From Adhaeribacter radiodurans (GTDB taxonomy: Bacteria > Bacteroidota > Bacteroidia > Cytophagales > Hymenobacteraceae), in assembly GCF_014075995.1 (NCBI RefSeq), contig NZ_CP055153.1:868001-932000 (forward strand): a stretch of DNA of 64,000 nt. Direction: 5' to 3'. Below, piece by piece: positions 36,500-45,196 of this stretch (positions within the stretch are counted from its first letter, which is position 1; every line of letters begins with the position of its first letter). Both the position numbers and the translations under genes were made by a program. The notes beneath the pieces were generated by a model. It ran no database searches. It was not told the DNA's origin and was given only the letters and a program-made list of their open reading frames with translations.

Positions 36500-37549
36500 A
36501 TGGATAACGAAAATTCCACAATTCGGTCGCTGAACGAACTTAAAACATTATACGATTCGGGCGCAATTACTGCGGAAGAATACGACGCACTTAAAAAACG
36601 CATTATTTTTGGATCTTCCACTCCCGAAGAACCCAAACCTATCCCCGAACCAGCGCCAATTATGTCTTCTTCGCCAGAAGCGGTTAATCCTATTGAAACC
36701 AGAATAATATATCCTACCGGACCCGCAACTCCTGAGCCACCTATAGCGGAGCCACCGGTGGTTGAGCAAAATTTTTATAATGAAGAAGAATCGCCGATGG
36801 GAGTAAGACCTGCTCCCAAAAAAGATTGGCTGTTAATTTCTCTAGCTGTGTTGGGCGCTTTGTTATTATTGGGTTTGCTGGCCTATCAGTTTTTTAACAA
36901 GCCTCAATCCGAACGTTTAACCAGTAAATCGGGCCCAGATACCGAAGAAATAATACCTGATGCTTCGCAAGAAGAATCACCAGGCGATTCAACCGAAATT
37001 CTTTCCAACCGCTCCGATCGAATTCCAGTAGCGGGTTCTGATAGTACAACTACAACTTCCTCTGCTTCTACACCGGAAACAACTAGCGAAACAATTACCA
37101 CTCCTGACGAAACAGTTAATACAGCAACCGCCGGGTTACTCACCGATAAAACTGAAGTTATCCGGAAAGCACAGGAGAAATTAAACGCTTATTACGCTGA
37201 TATTCAGGAGGCACCTTTTGAAGCAGCTAATTACTTTGCTCCCCAGGTAGAACGGTATTATACCTTATCGAACACCACGCCGGCAGCTATCAACGTAAAT
37301 ATTAATACTTACCACTTCCCGGAGTTTTTAAATGGGCAAAGCAGTATTCAGGCAGGTTCTATGGAAGTAGTAAGTATGGGTAACAACAGCTACGAACTAA
37401 CTTATCTGGAAAACGGTTCGGCGTTTCGTAAATCTAAAAATCAAAAGCAGGAAACTAAGGCCGCCGTCCGCGTCCGCTTTAACCCGGACTTTAAAATTAC
37501 TTACTTCCGCCAGGAACAATTGTTAGAGAATCGATTTATAACGGAGTAG
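36500..37549 (+). CDS. SHOCT-domain membrane protein of unknown function
   Basis: 349 aa. Residues 8-35 (SLNELKTLYDSGAITAEEYDALKKRI) form a SHOCT motif, here N-terminal and cytoplasmic. A Pro/Glu-rich linker (40-105) leads to one membrane helix (WLLISLAVLGALLLLGLLAYQFF, about 112-134). The outer part has a Ser/Thr-rich linker and a folded C-terminal domain (about 230-349, KLNAYYADIQEAPFEAANYFAPQVERYY). The C-terminal domain resembles NTF2-like pockets, but this is weak. Possibly a sensor of envelope state. Tract D begins right after its stop. Confidence 0.75.
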   Translation: MDNENSTIRSLNELKTLYDSGAITAEEYDALKKRIIFGSSTPEEPKPIPEPAPIMSSSPEAVNPIETRIIYPTGPATPEPPIAEPPVVEQNFYNEEESPMGVRPAPKKDWLLISLAVLGALLLLGLLAYQFFNKPQSERLTSKSGPDTEEIIPDASQEESPGDSTEILSNRSDRIPVAGSDSTTTTSSASTPETTSETITTPDETVNTATAGLLTDKTEVIRKAQEKLNAYYADIQEAPFEAANYFAPQVERYYTLSNTTPAAINVNINTYHFPEFLNGQSSIQAGSMEVVSMGNNSYELTYLENGSAFRKSKNQKQETKAAVRVRFNPDFKITYFRQEQLLENRFITE

Positions 37550-37551
37550 TA

Positions 37552-37635
37552 AGTATCGAGACATAAGTATAAAGATTTTAGACACAAGATAAAAGACAGT
37601 TGTAAGTAGCAGGTTCTAAGTTCTACGTTCACTAT
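37552..37635. repeat. Heptad-periodic intergenic repeat (tract D)
   Basis: Twelve 7-mers in one phase starting 2 bp after a stop codon: AGTATCG, AGACATA, AGTATAA, AGATTTT, AGACACA, AGATAAA, AGACAGT, TGTAAGT, AGCAGGT, TCTAAGT, TCTACGT, TCACTAT. The clearest of the tracts. Confidence 0.75.
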
Positions 37636-37739
37636 GCTTTTTTACTTTATTGCTTACGAGAATTTAAGATTGATTTTTCTAACCAATTTTTATAAAAGAA
37701 TTATTTGGTTATCTTAATTGTTTAGGCAAAACAGTAGCA

Positions 37740-38040
37740 AAGAACAAATGACACCAGCTTGGCTGTTGAGGGCCTTCTAAGGTTCCGGTTCTGCGTAGCA
37801 GAATTCCGACGTCAGTAGGAAAGGAAGCTTAGACCCTCCCGAAAGAGCCAAACGAGGCCCGCCGGCCACGAGGTAAACTCAGCCGGTTCAAATAAGTTAG
37901 CACCTGAGCCTGGAGACGGGAACCGGCTCCAAAGAATAACAATAAAAAGAGTTACAGAAGCACATTCACCAGTCAGGAGACTGGCTCTTGTCAAAAAGGC
38001 ACCAGTGTCGCTGCGCTAAACACTGGCGCCAGTATAAGTT
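37740..38040. ncRNA. GC-rich structured intergenic element, candidate ncRNA or repeat
   Basis: This part of a 526-bp convergent gap is markedly richer in G+C than the rest of the intergenic DNA. Hairpins seen: TTCTGC-GTA-GCAGAA (37789-37803), AGCCGGTTC (37881-37889) with GAACCGGCT (37920-37928), CCAGTC-AGGA-GACTGG (37969-37984), CCAGTG with CACTGG (38002-38026), and the palindrome ACTGGCGCCAGT (38022-38033). Open frames are short and featureless. It could be a structured RNA, a dispersed element or paired terminators for the two converging genes. Confidence 0.35.
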
Positions 38041-38075
38041 TAATAGAGATAGAACCAGCTCCAAAAATTTAAAAA

Positions 38076-39209
38076 TTACTGCTTTACCTTACTAACAAAC
38101 AAATCGGTGTTGTAGTGCAGGTAAAAACTATTCGAAAACTCAAATCTAGGATTTTGAAAATCATAAATCGGCTCGAAACGTACAGTCAAAAACAAGTTGT
38201 CTAATAACTTAACATCGGTTAGTACGCGTAGAATTAGTAATTTTCGGTCTGGTTCCAGATACCCCGGATGCAGGAACGAGGTTGTTGCCGACTGAAATAA
38301 ACGTCCGCCTTTTTCGGCTACGTAATTTTGCCCGTGCCAGTAGCTCAGCATAATATTTGCCAGTTTGGTTTGCACGCCTGCATTTAAATACAAGCCGTGG
38401 CCTTGCTCAAACGCTAATTGCGGTACATTCGAAAATTCTTTATTTACCACGTAGTAATTTTTAGTATACAAACTCTGCCAGAAACGGGTATGTAGCTTTT
38501 TTTCCAGGTTAAAGCCGGTAGCGCCGTTAAAAACGGTAAGTAAAGGCAAATCGCTAGAGTCAATCTGGCCGCCTTTGTGCTGAGCGGTAAATTGCAAGGG
38601 TAAGCCTAATCGCCAGCCACTATCTGTTTGCCATAAAGTATGTTCCAGAGTTAGGCCACCGGCAATTTCTTCCCGGAACGGATCGCGCGGGTAAATCATG
38701 CGCTCCCAGTCTATATAAGCATCTAATTTCGTGCGTTCGCGGGTTAACAAGAATTGCACCCCAGTTTCGAGGTTATCATTAATTACTTTTTCAAAATTAT
38801 AGAGTGGTTCAATGTAGCCGTGGTTCAGGTTTCCTTCCAGGTTCCCAAACAGCAAAGCGTAATTTTTCTTTTGAACTTTCAAAGTAAAGGTGGGTCGTAC
38901 CTGCGTGAAACGGTTATTTCCGAAATCTTGCCAAAGAAAAACCCCTCCTTCCAAGCGCACAAATTCTGCCGGAAAATAAACCAGCTTAGGATTGAAGTGA
39001 TATCCAAAGAGAGTGTACCCATCGGCAATATCATTAAAATATTCGTTGTTGCGCGTAAACCCAAAAGCATTCAGGCCAATCCTGAAATTTTGGTTATATT
39101 CTGGCTTCACCGCCAACCGGTATTCCAGCGCCGAATTATTTAATTGGGCGTGTACCTGGCTGATAATCAATAGACTGAAAAGAATAGAAAAAAACGGGTA
39201 TTTACACAT
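38076..39209 (-). CDS. Hypothetical outer-membrane beta-barrel protein
   Basis: 377 aa. Signal peptide 1-21 (ISQVHAQ). The mature protein is a series of beta strands with aromatic ends (GLNAFGFTRNNEYF, LVYFPAEFVRLEGGVFLWQDFG, RLGLPLQFTAQHKGG) and ends in FYLHYNTDLFVSKVKQ. It is probably a porin-like or anchoring barrel in the outer membrane. I cannot assign a family or substrate. It is convergent with the SHOCT gene and divergent from recA. Confidence 0.75.
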   Translation of the reverse strand: MCKYPFFSILFSLLIISQVHAQLNNSALEYRLAVKPEYNQNFRIGLNAFGFTRNNEYFNDIADGYTLFGYHFNPKLVYFPAEFVRLEGGVFLWQDFGNNRFTQVRPTFTLKVQKKNYALLFGNLEGNLNHGYIEPLYNFEKVINDNLETGVQFLLTRERTKLDAYIDWERMIYPRDPFREEIAGGLTLEHTLWQTDSGWRLGLPLQFTAQHKGGQIDSSDLPLLTVFNGATGFNLEKKLHTRFWQSLYTKNYYVVNKEFSNVPQLAFEQGHGLYLNAGVQTKLANIMLSYWHGQNYVAEKGGRLFQSATTSFLHPGYLEPDRKLLILRVLTDVKLLDNLFLTVRFEPIYDFQNPRFEFSNSFYLHYNTDLFVSKVKQ

Positions 39210-39369
39210 AAAATAGTGCAGGTAAATGGCACAAAAAGTACCGGTTATCTGTTTAATTTATACCTTCCTGATAGCGAAAAACAGGGTGACTTACCCTCTA
39301 AAATGCTTGCAAGTTGGCGCAAAAAATTGTAATTTCACCTAAAAATAAGCAATTATTAAAACCACTAAC

Positions 39370-40404
39370 ATGAGTGCAAACAACGAAAAATTAAAAGCTC
39401 TCCAGTTAACCATGGACAAACTCGACAAGACCTTCGGTAAAGGTACTGTTATGAGATTGAGCGATAATAAAGTAGAAGATATTCCGGCTATCTCCACAGG
39501 CTCCCTTGGACTGGATATTGCTTTAGGAATCGGGGGCTTGCCCCGGGGCCGCGTTGTAGAGATATACGGTCCGGAATCGTCCGGTAAAACAACCTTAACC
39601 TTACACTGCATTGCCGAAGCGCAAAAAAGAGGTGGATTAGCCGCTTTTATTGATGCCGAACATGCTTTCGACCGGGCCTATGCCGAGAAATTGGGTATTG
39701 ATACTACTAATTTACTAATTTCGCAGCCCGATAATGGAGAACAAGCCTTGGAAATTGCCGACCATTTAATTTCTTCTGGTGCTATTGATATTATTGTTAT
39801 CGACTCCGTTGCGGCATTAGTGCCAAAAGGCGAGTTGGAAGGCGATATGGGCGATAGCAAAATGGGTTTACAAGCCCGTTTAATGAGCCAGGCCCTCCGG
39901 AAATTAACCGGCACCATTAACAAAACTGGTTGCTGCTGTATTTTTATTAACCAGCTGCGCGAAAAAATTGGTGTTATGTTCGGTAACCCTGAAACTACTA
40001 CCGGTGGTAACGCGCTAAAGTTCTACGCTTCGGTACGTTTAGACATCCGTCGTATTGGCCAAATTAAAGAAGGTGCCGATAATGTAACTGGTAACCGTAC
40101 TAAAGTGAAAGTAGTAAAAAATAAAGTAGCGCCTCCGTTTAAGGTAGTAGAGTTTGATATTATGTACGGCGAGGGAATTTCTAAAGTGGGCGAAATCCTG
40201 GACTTAGGCGTAGAGTTAAGCATTATTCAAAAGTCTGGTTCTTGGTTCTCGTACAACGGCGAAAAATTAGGCCAGGGTCGCGATGCTGTAAAGAATTTAC
40301 TGCTCGATAACGAAGGTTTAATGGAAGAAATTGAAACGAAAATCCGGAATATGATAAAAGGTGAGCCTGAAAAAGTAGCCGCCGCCATGTTGGGAGATGA
40401 ATAG
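39370..40404 (+). CDS. recA: Recombinase RecA
   Basis: 344 aa. Walker [11 protein letters not shown], Walker [13 protein letters not shown], the L1 loop ([22 protein letters not shown], with MAW-type residues), the L2 region [24 protein letters not shown], and the C-terminal domain. It forms filaments on single-stranded DNA, drives strand exchange and triggers LexA-type cleavage where present. No SOS-like palindrome is evident upstream. A strong terminator follows. Confidence 0.98.
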   Translation: MSANNEKLKALQLTMDKLDKTFGKGTVMRLSDNKVEDIPAISTGSLGLDIALGIGGLPRGRVVEIYGPESSGKTTLTLHCIAEAQKRGGLAAFIDAEHAFDRAYAEKLGIDTTNLLISQPDNGEQALEIADHLISSGAIDIIVIDSVAALVPKGELEGDMGDSKMGLQARLMSQALRKLTGTINKTGCCCIFINQLREKIGVMFGNPETTTGGNALKFYASVRLDIRRIGQIKEGADNVTGNRTKVKVVKNKVAPPFKVVEFDIMYGEGISKVGEILDLGVELSIIQKSGSWFSYNGEKLGQGRDAVKNLLLDNEGLMEEIETKIRNMIKGEPEKVAAAMLGDE

Positions 40405-40424
40405 TAAATTTTAATTTTAAAACG

Positions 40425-40453
40425 AAAAGGTGCCTATTTTGGCACCTTTTTTT
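40425..40453 (+). terminator. recA terminator
   Basis: AAAAGGTGCC (40425-40434) pairs with GGCACCTTTT (40441-40450), 6-nt loop, T run; 20 bp after the stop. Confidence 0.9.
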
Positions 40454-40568
40454 ATGAATTTAAGTATTGTAAACCAATACGTATAAGCAAAATTCGTTAT
40501 ACATTTACTTGTAGTCTATAAAAATGCTAAATAAGTAACTGCTACAAGTACATTTTATTCCGGCTTTT

Positions 40569-41366
40569 ATGAACAAAATATACTTGGCTGTCATCATAGT
40601 ATTCGTGATTATATCTGGCTTCATAATACAACAACCCCTCGATTATCCGGCAGAGCGACCAAGTTTTACTACCGGTGAAACCTTAAAATACAAAGTACAT
40701 TATGGCTTAATTAATGCTGCCGAAGCAGAAATAGAAATTGCACCAGAAATTCATAGGGTAAACGATCGGCCTTGCTACAGAGCCAATGTATTTGGCAAAA
40801 CAGTTGGCTCTTTCGATTTTTTTATTCGTATTCGCGATACCTGGCGGTCCTATATTGATACCAGCTTAATTATACCCCAAAAGTATCACCGGAACGTGGA
40901 GGAGGGTAGGTACCGGAAAAAAGAGAACGTAACCTTTAATCATAAAGATCATACGGCACTCGTAGAAACAAAGCAAACCTTAAACTTAAAAGTGCCAGAT
41001 AAGGTGCAAGATGTAGTGAGTGGCTTTTATTATTTGCGTACATTAAACTTTGACCGATACCGGGTAGGCGATGTTATCCGGATTAAAGGATATTTTTACA
41101 AGAAAGTGTACGACATGCAAGTGATTTATAAAGGCCGCGAAAACGTTGAAACCAAAGCAGGCTCTTTTAGGGCCTTTAAACTAGTACCCAGAATGCCCAG
41201 TACAGATTTGTTTGCCGGAGAAAATTCAGTAAGCATTTATTTATCAGATGATAAAAATAAAATTCCGGTTTTAATTAAAGCCGACTTACTCGTTGGGGCA
41301 GTAAAAGTAGATTTATACGAATACAGAGGCTTAAAATACCGGTTAAATACGGCCGGTAACCAATAA
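40569..41366 (+). CDS. DUF3108 domain-containing protein
   Basis: 265 aa with an N-terminal hydrophobic segment (residues 5-21), probably an uncleaved anchor or signal. The body begins FTTGETLKYKVHYGLINAAEAEIEI, the signature of DUF3108, then SFDFFIRIRDTWRSYID and a beta-rich remainder. The family is predicted to be periplasmic with a lipocalin-like or LolA-like barrel; the function is unknown. It lies alone between recA and the two-component pair. Confidence 0.88.
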   Translation: MNKIYLAVIIVFVIISGFIIQQPLDYPAERPSFTTGETLKYKVHYGLINAAEAEIEIAPEIHRVNDRPCYRANVFGKTVGSFDFFIRIRDTWRSYIDTSLIIPQKYHRNVEEGRYRKKENVTFNHKDHTALVETKQTLNLKVPDKVQDVVSGFYYLRTLNFDRYRVGDVIRIKGYFYKKVYDMQVIYKGRENVETKAGSFRAFKLVPRMPSTDLFAGENSVSIYLSDDKNKIPVLIKADLLVGAVKVDLYEYRGLKYRLNTAGNQ

Positions 41367-41451
41367 GAAAGTAAGCATACGCACCTCTTTATTGTTAATT
41401 TCTACAAAGTTTTGAGCCTTTTCACAGAAAAAAGGTAAGTACTTCGCTGGG

Positions 41452-41484
41452 TTGTACTAAAATTAGCGAATTCCTTTATCTTTG
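41452..41484 (+). promoter_or_regulatory. Promoter of the PhoB/PhoR-type operon
   Basis: TTG at 41452-41454, 22 bp, perfect -7 element TATCTTTG at 41477-41484; 90 bp before the start codon. Confidence 0.65.
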
Positions 41485-41573
41485 CTTCGAAATCAGAGAC
41501 TACCTGTTTTAAATAGTAAATTTATTCTCACCGCTTACTTGTTAACACAACCACATACTTAACCAATAAAGAC

Positions 41574-42266
41574 GTGCAGAATACAAATCAGTACAAAATT
41601 ATGGTAGTTGACGACGATCCGGATATTACCGAGTTGTTGCAATACAATTTAGCTAAAGAAGGCTACGAAGTTGCCAGTGCCGAGAACGGAAAAGAGGCCT
41701 TAGATACCGCCGCTAAATTTAACCCCGATATTATTTTGATGGATGTGATGATGCCAGTAATGGATGGCATTACCGCCTGTCGGCATTTGCGAGAAAAGCC
41801 GGAATTTCGGGATACGTATATTTTATTTTTAACGGCCCGATCCGAGGAATTTTCGGAAATAGCTGCTTTTGACGCTGGCGCTAATGATTTTATTACGAAA
41901 CCCATTAAGCCTCGAGCTTTATTAAGCCGTTTGGCCGCTCATGTACGGCGCGATAACCAGCAAACCAGCGACGATCATCAGGTAATAGAAATAGGTGACA
42001 TTCGCATTGACCGGACTAGTTTTTCGGTTTTTAAAGGCGAGGAAAGAATTACCTTACCTAAAAAAGAATTTGAGCTACTATCGTTTTTGGCGGCCACTCC
42101 CAATAAAGTATTTAACCGCGAAGAACTCCTGAATAACGTATGGGGCACCGACGTTTACGTTATTGCCCGCACCGTAGATGTTCACATCCGGAAAGTACGC
42201 GAAAAAATCGGCGAAGAGCACATTAAAACAATAAAAGGCGTCGGTTACAAGTTTAACACCGATTAA
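41574..42266 (+). CDS. OmpR/PhoB-family response regulator
   Basis: 230 aa, GTG start. The receiver domain has acidic residues VVDDDPD, phosphoacceptor Asp57 in IILMDVMMP, and the Lys in FITKPIKP. The C-terminal winged helix (about 130-228) carries LPKKEFELLSFLAATPNKVFNREELLNNVWG and the recognition helix TVDVHIRKVREKIG. The gene is 5 bp ahead of its kinase. In Bacteroidota this type is often called PhoB-like, but no phosphate transport genes are nearby, so the signal is unassigned. Confidence 0.94.
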   Translation: MQNTNQYKIMVVDDDPDITELLQYNLAKEGYEVASAENGKEALDTAAKFNPDIILMDVMMPVMDGITACRHLREKPEFRDTYILFLTARSEEFSEIAAFDAGANDFITKPIKPRALLSRLAAHVRRDNQQTSDDHQVIEIGDIRIDRTSFSVFKGEERITLPKKEFELLSFLAATPNKVFNREELLNNVWGTDVYVIARTVDVHIRKVREKIGEEHIKTIKGVGYKFNTD

Positions 42267-42271
42267 AGTAT

Positions 42272-43324
42272 ATGGGCATTTCTTCCCGCACTATTGCTCT
42301 CTTAATTTCGGGAGCGGTATCACTGGTTATTGTAGCGGGCTTACTCTTTGGCCCTTATCTGCCGTTTCGGGTGCGGGTGCTAACCTTGGCCATTGCTTTT
42401 TCGGCTTGCTTTTTACTAATTTATTTTTCTTTTGAGATATTAATCTTTAAAGAAATTAATAATATCTACGCCGGCCTAGAGCACATTAAGCGTAAAGAAT
42501 TCCGGAAAATGAGCAATAAGTTTTTATTTCGGCCTGATCCGTTAAAGCGGATTAAGGATGAAATATTATTTATGGCCGAACAGAAACAAAAGGAAATAGA
42601 CGAGCTAAAGCGGCTGCAAGTACTCCGCCGGGAATTTTTAGCCGATGTTTCGCACGAGCTAAAAACGCCCATTTTCGCGGCTCAAGGGTTTATTCATACC
42701 TTGTTAGATGGGGCAATGGATGATGAAGCAGTACGGGATAAATTTTTAAAGAAAGCAGCAAAAAGTTTAGATGGCCTGGATGCCCTGGTACAAGATTTAA
42801 TTAGTATTTCGCAGCTTGAAAAAGGAGTAGTGAAAATGAATAAGCATGCCATGGACATGCTTTCGCTATGTCACGAAGTTTTTGATGAGCTAAATGCTAA
42901 AGCGCAAACCCGAAATATTAACCTGCACCTGCAACACAACGGGCACGAGCAAATAATGGTTTACGCCGACCGTACTCGCATAAAACAAGTTTTAATAAAT
43001 TTGATTGACAATGCTATAAAATACGGGAGCGAGCACGGCAATATTTGGGTAGCCTTGCTCGACGGAAAACGTAAAGTATTAGTTACCGTTGCCGACGATG
43101 GCCCTGGAATTGGCAAAGAACACCAACCCCGTATTTTTGAACGCTTCTACCGCATTGATAAAAGTCGTTCGCGCGATAGTGGTGGTTCTGGCTTAGGTTT
43201 AGCTATTTCAAAGCACATCATAGAAGCGCATCGATCAACCATTTTTATTAGCAGCGAATTAGGTAAAGGTACTTCGCTGCGGTTTAAATTATCAAAACCT
43301 AAAGTAAAACAACCTGTAACGTAG
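42272..43324 (+). CDS. PhoR-like sensor histidine kinase
   Basis: 350 aa. Two membrane helices (residues 8-30 and 34-60) lie close together with no periplasmic domain, so the kinase probably senses the membrane or a partner protein. The HAMP-like segment leads to the dimerisation domain with His128 in FLADVSHELKTPIFAAQGF. The ATPase domain has NLIDNAIKYGSEHG, DDGPGIG, FYRIDKSRSRDSGGSGLGLAI. Cognate to the regulator 5 bp upstream. Confidence 0.94.
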   Translation: MGISSRTIALLISGAVSLVIVAGLLFGPYLPFRVRVLTLAIAFSACFLLIYFSFEILIFKEINNIYAGLEHIKRKEFRKMSNKFLFRPDPLKRIKDEILFMAEQKQKEIDELKRLQVLRREFLADVSHELKTPIFAAQGFIHTLLDGAMDDEAVRDKFLKKAAKSLDGLDALVQDLISISQLEKGVVKMNKHAMDMLSLCHEVFDELNAKAQTRNINLHLQHNGHEQIMVYADRTRIKQVLINLIDNAIKYGSEHGNIWVALLDGKRKVLVTVADDGPGIGKEHQPRIFERFYRIDKSRSRDSGGSGLGLAISKHIIEAHRSTIFISSELGKGTSLRFKLSKPKVKQPVT

Positions 43325-43397
43325 GTAAAATTCTAACTACGTTATAGGTTAACTAAAAACTGCTTTACCATTTTACTTTTTTAGATTAACCTAATAC

Positions 43398-43430
43398 TTC
43401 TTACCAAAATCTGCGTAGCAGAGGTAAACT
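43398..43430. repeat. Second copy of a 13-bp palindromic unit
   Basis: TCTGCGTAGCAGA at 43410-43422 is identical to 37790-37802 in the GC-rich gap. It lies just before the pseudouridine synthase gene. Confidence 0.5.
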
Positions 43431-43465
43431 TATTTTAGCCTCCTGGCTGATCAGCATAATTTTTT

Positions 43466-44179
43466 ATGAAATATCCGATTTTTGAAGATTTAATATTATT
43501 TGAGAACAACGATTATATTGTTATTAATAAACCACCCTTTTTAGCAACTCTCGAAGACCGGGCTTTGCACACTACCAATGTTTTAAAACTGGCCCGCCAA
43601 TACTTTACGGATGTACAAGTTTGCCACCGACTGGATAAAGAAACATCTGGTGCTTTAGCATTAGCTAAAAATAATGAAGCTTACCGGCATTTATCCATGC
43701 AGTTTGAGCACCGGGAGGTAGCTAAATTGTACCACGCAATTGTTTGGGGAGTACACCAGTTCGAGGAAAAGTTAGTAGACCGGTCTATTCAGCCCGGTTT
43801 AAAAGGTACCGCTAAATTAGCGTATAAAGGCAAACCCTCCGAAACGTATTTTACTACTCTCGAAAAATATCCTAAGCACACGCTTGTTGCTTGTAAACCC
43901 GTAACCGGGCGAATGCACCAAATCCGGCTTCATTTAGCGTATTTAAATGCCCCTATTGTTAGCGACTTGCTTTATGGTGGGGCGCACGTTTATTTATCTG
44001 ACCTGAAAAGAAAATTTAATTTAAGCAAAGATACTGAAGAACAGCCATTTATTAAGCGATTTGCTTTGCATTCCACCAAATTAGGATTTACTTTATTAAA
44101 TGGCGAATCAACCGAAATAATAGCCCCTTACCCGAAGGATTTTCAGGTACTGGTTAAAATGTTACAGCAATATTCCTGA
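43466..44179 (+). CDS. RluA-family pseudouridine synthase
   Basis: 237 aa. No N-terminal S4 domain. The catalytic Asp57 lies in VCHRLDKETSGALALAKN, the RluA motif II, followed by LYHAIVWG and VTGRMHQIRLHLAYLNAPIVSDLLYGG (motif III). It isomerises uridine to pseudouridine in rRNA or tRNA; the exact site cannot be predicted. It is similar in size to RluA/TruC-like enzymes. Convergent with the CheC-like gene (24 bp). Confidence 0.93.
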   Translation: MKYPIFEDLILFENNDYIVINKPPFLATLEDRALHTTNVLKLARQYFTDVQVCHRLDKETSGALALAKNNEAYRHLSMQFEHREVAKLYHAIVWGVHQFEEKLVDRSIQPGLKGTAKLAYKGKPSETYFTTLEKYPKHTLVACKPVTGRMHQIRLHLAYLNAPIVSDLLYGGAHVYLSDLKRKFNLSKDTEEQPFIKRFALHSTKLGFTLLNGESTEIIAPYPKDFQVLVKMLQQYS

Positions 44180-44203
44180 TTAACGGTTAAAACCTATAAT
44201 TAC

Positions 44204-44839
44204 CTAATCTTTGTCTTGCAACAATTTAAAATCGTAAAGATTGGTTTGGCGAAGAATATGTAACAACTTGGAAACAGAATTAGCGTGAAATACAATAAGT
44301 AACGGCAACTCTAATGGATTTACCAGCTTTTGAAACTGTGTTTTAATGGCTATTACAAATGGTTGATGCGCTGGTAGATCTTCTAAAATGTAAGAAATAG
44401 GTAGCTGCTCGTTTTCAAATAATGCCTCCGGAGAACCAGCCTGTAGCTTAAGCTGGAGCAGATGGTGCAATTCATCTACAATAGCCTGCGTAATAATATT
44501 GCTGATAGTGAGCAATAAAGTTTCTTTACTTTTAATATTTATCTGTGAACTATTATTTAAGCAAGCCTCAGCCAGCTTTTCTACTTGATCCTCAGAAAAA
44601 AGTAAAAAAGTTTTACCGTTTAGCTCCCCCTCAATTTCCGAACGAATAATTTGATATTCGTCTTCAAATTCATCAATTACATCCGGCAAAACGCGGGGTT
44701 CAATAATTTTTACTTCTGGAACAGCTAATAACACCGCTTTACGAGAAAAATCAGCAAAAGAATCTGCCGCACGAGCTAAACTGATGTTAATAATCTCTCT
44801 TAAAACATCTTTTTCCAGTTCATTAATTACAATATACAT
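44204..44839 (-). CDS. CheC-like phosphatase-family protein, single intact site
   Basis: 211 aa. CheC/CheX/FliY phosphatases act on CheY-P with the motif D/S-x3-E-x2-N-x22-P. Here Asp11, Glu15, Asn18 and Pro41 fit the motif exactly (EKDVLREIINIS ... AVP). The second, symmetry-related site (TLLLTISN, residues 107-114) has lost the acidic residue (Thr111) and keeps Asn114. No chemotaxis gene is in the window. It may dephosphorylate a response regulator, but substrate and activity are unproven. Confidence 0.75.
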   Translation of the reverse strand: MYIVINELEKDVLREIINISLARAADSFADFSRKAVLLAVPEVKIIEPRVLPDVIDEFEDEYQIIRSEIEGELNGKTFLLFSEDQVEKLAEACLNNSSQINIKSKETLLLTISNIITQAIVDELHHLLQLKLQAGSPEALFENEQLPISYILEDLPAHQPFVIAIKTQFQKLVNPLELPLLIVFHANSVSKLLHILRQTNLYDFKLLQDKD

Positions 44840-45104
44840 TACGCAGTTAATTCAAAAAGACTGCTCCTATTTAAACAGTTGCAAGTAATACGTAAAAATC
44901 GCTGGAAAGTTAACCTGTATTCTTTCAGGTTATAAAAAGAGTAGGTATTTGTACGGATATACCTAATATTTCAGTACGGAGCTTTTTTTAATAAATAGTT
45001 ACTATAATGGATTAACTTAAACCTGAATAAGGTACTGTTAATTAGCAGTAACATAAAAGAATAAACAGAGTAATCCTGTTATCTACAGATAAATAGCAAT
45101 TTAG

Positions 45105-45136
45105 TTTGCAATTGCAAACTAATGCTTCTATCTTTG
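45105..45136 (+). promoter_or_regulatory. rplM operon promoter with palindrome
   Basis: TTTG at 45105-45108, 20 bp, perfect -7 TATCTTTG at 45129-45136. The -33 box is the left end of a 14-bp perfect palindrome TTTGCAATTGCAAA (45105-45118). Transcription would begin near 45143. Confidence 0.8.
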
Positions 45137-45196
45137 TGCTCATTTTCTGAAAACAGAAGAACAAATTTACATCTAAATCGCTTTAAAAGCACACAA

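Noticed and set aside
37860-37930. T-loop-like GGTTCAAAT suggesting a tRNA
   Set aside because: The flanks do not pair as a T arm and no acceptor or anticodon arm can be built.
37812-37994. Reverse 60-codon frame in the GC-rich gap
   Set aside because: Low-complexity content and overlap with several hairpins make an RNA or repeat explanation more likely than a protein.
43325-43400. Possible further heptad tract after the PhoR-like gene
   Set aside because: Some 7-mer phasing is visible, but shifts in phase make it too weak to claim.
45122-45196. 25-residue N-terminal extension of L13
   Set aside because: Begins upstream of the transcription start inferred from a perfect promoter, and is absent from L13 proteins.
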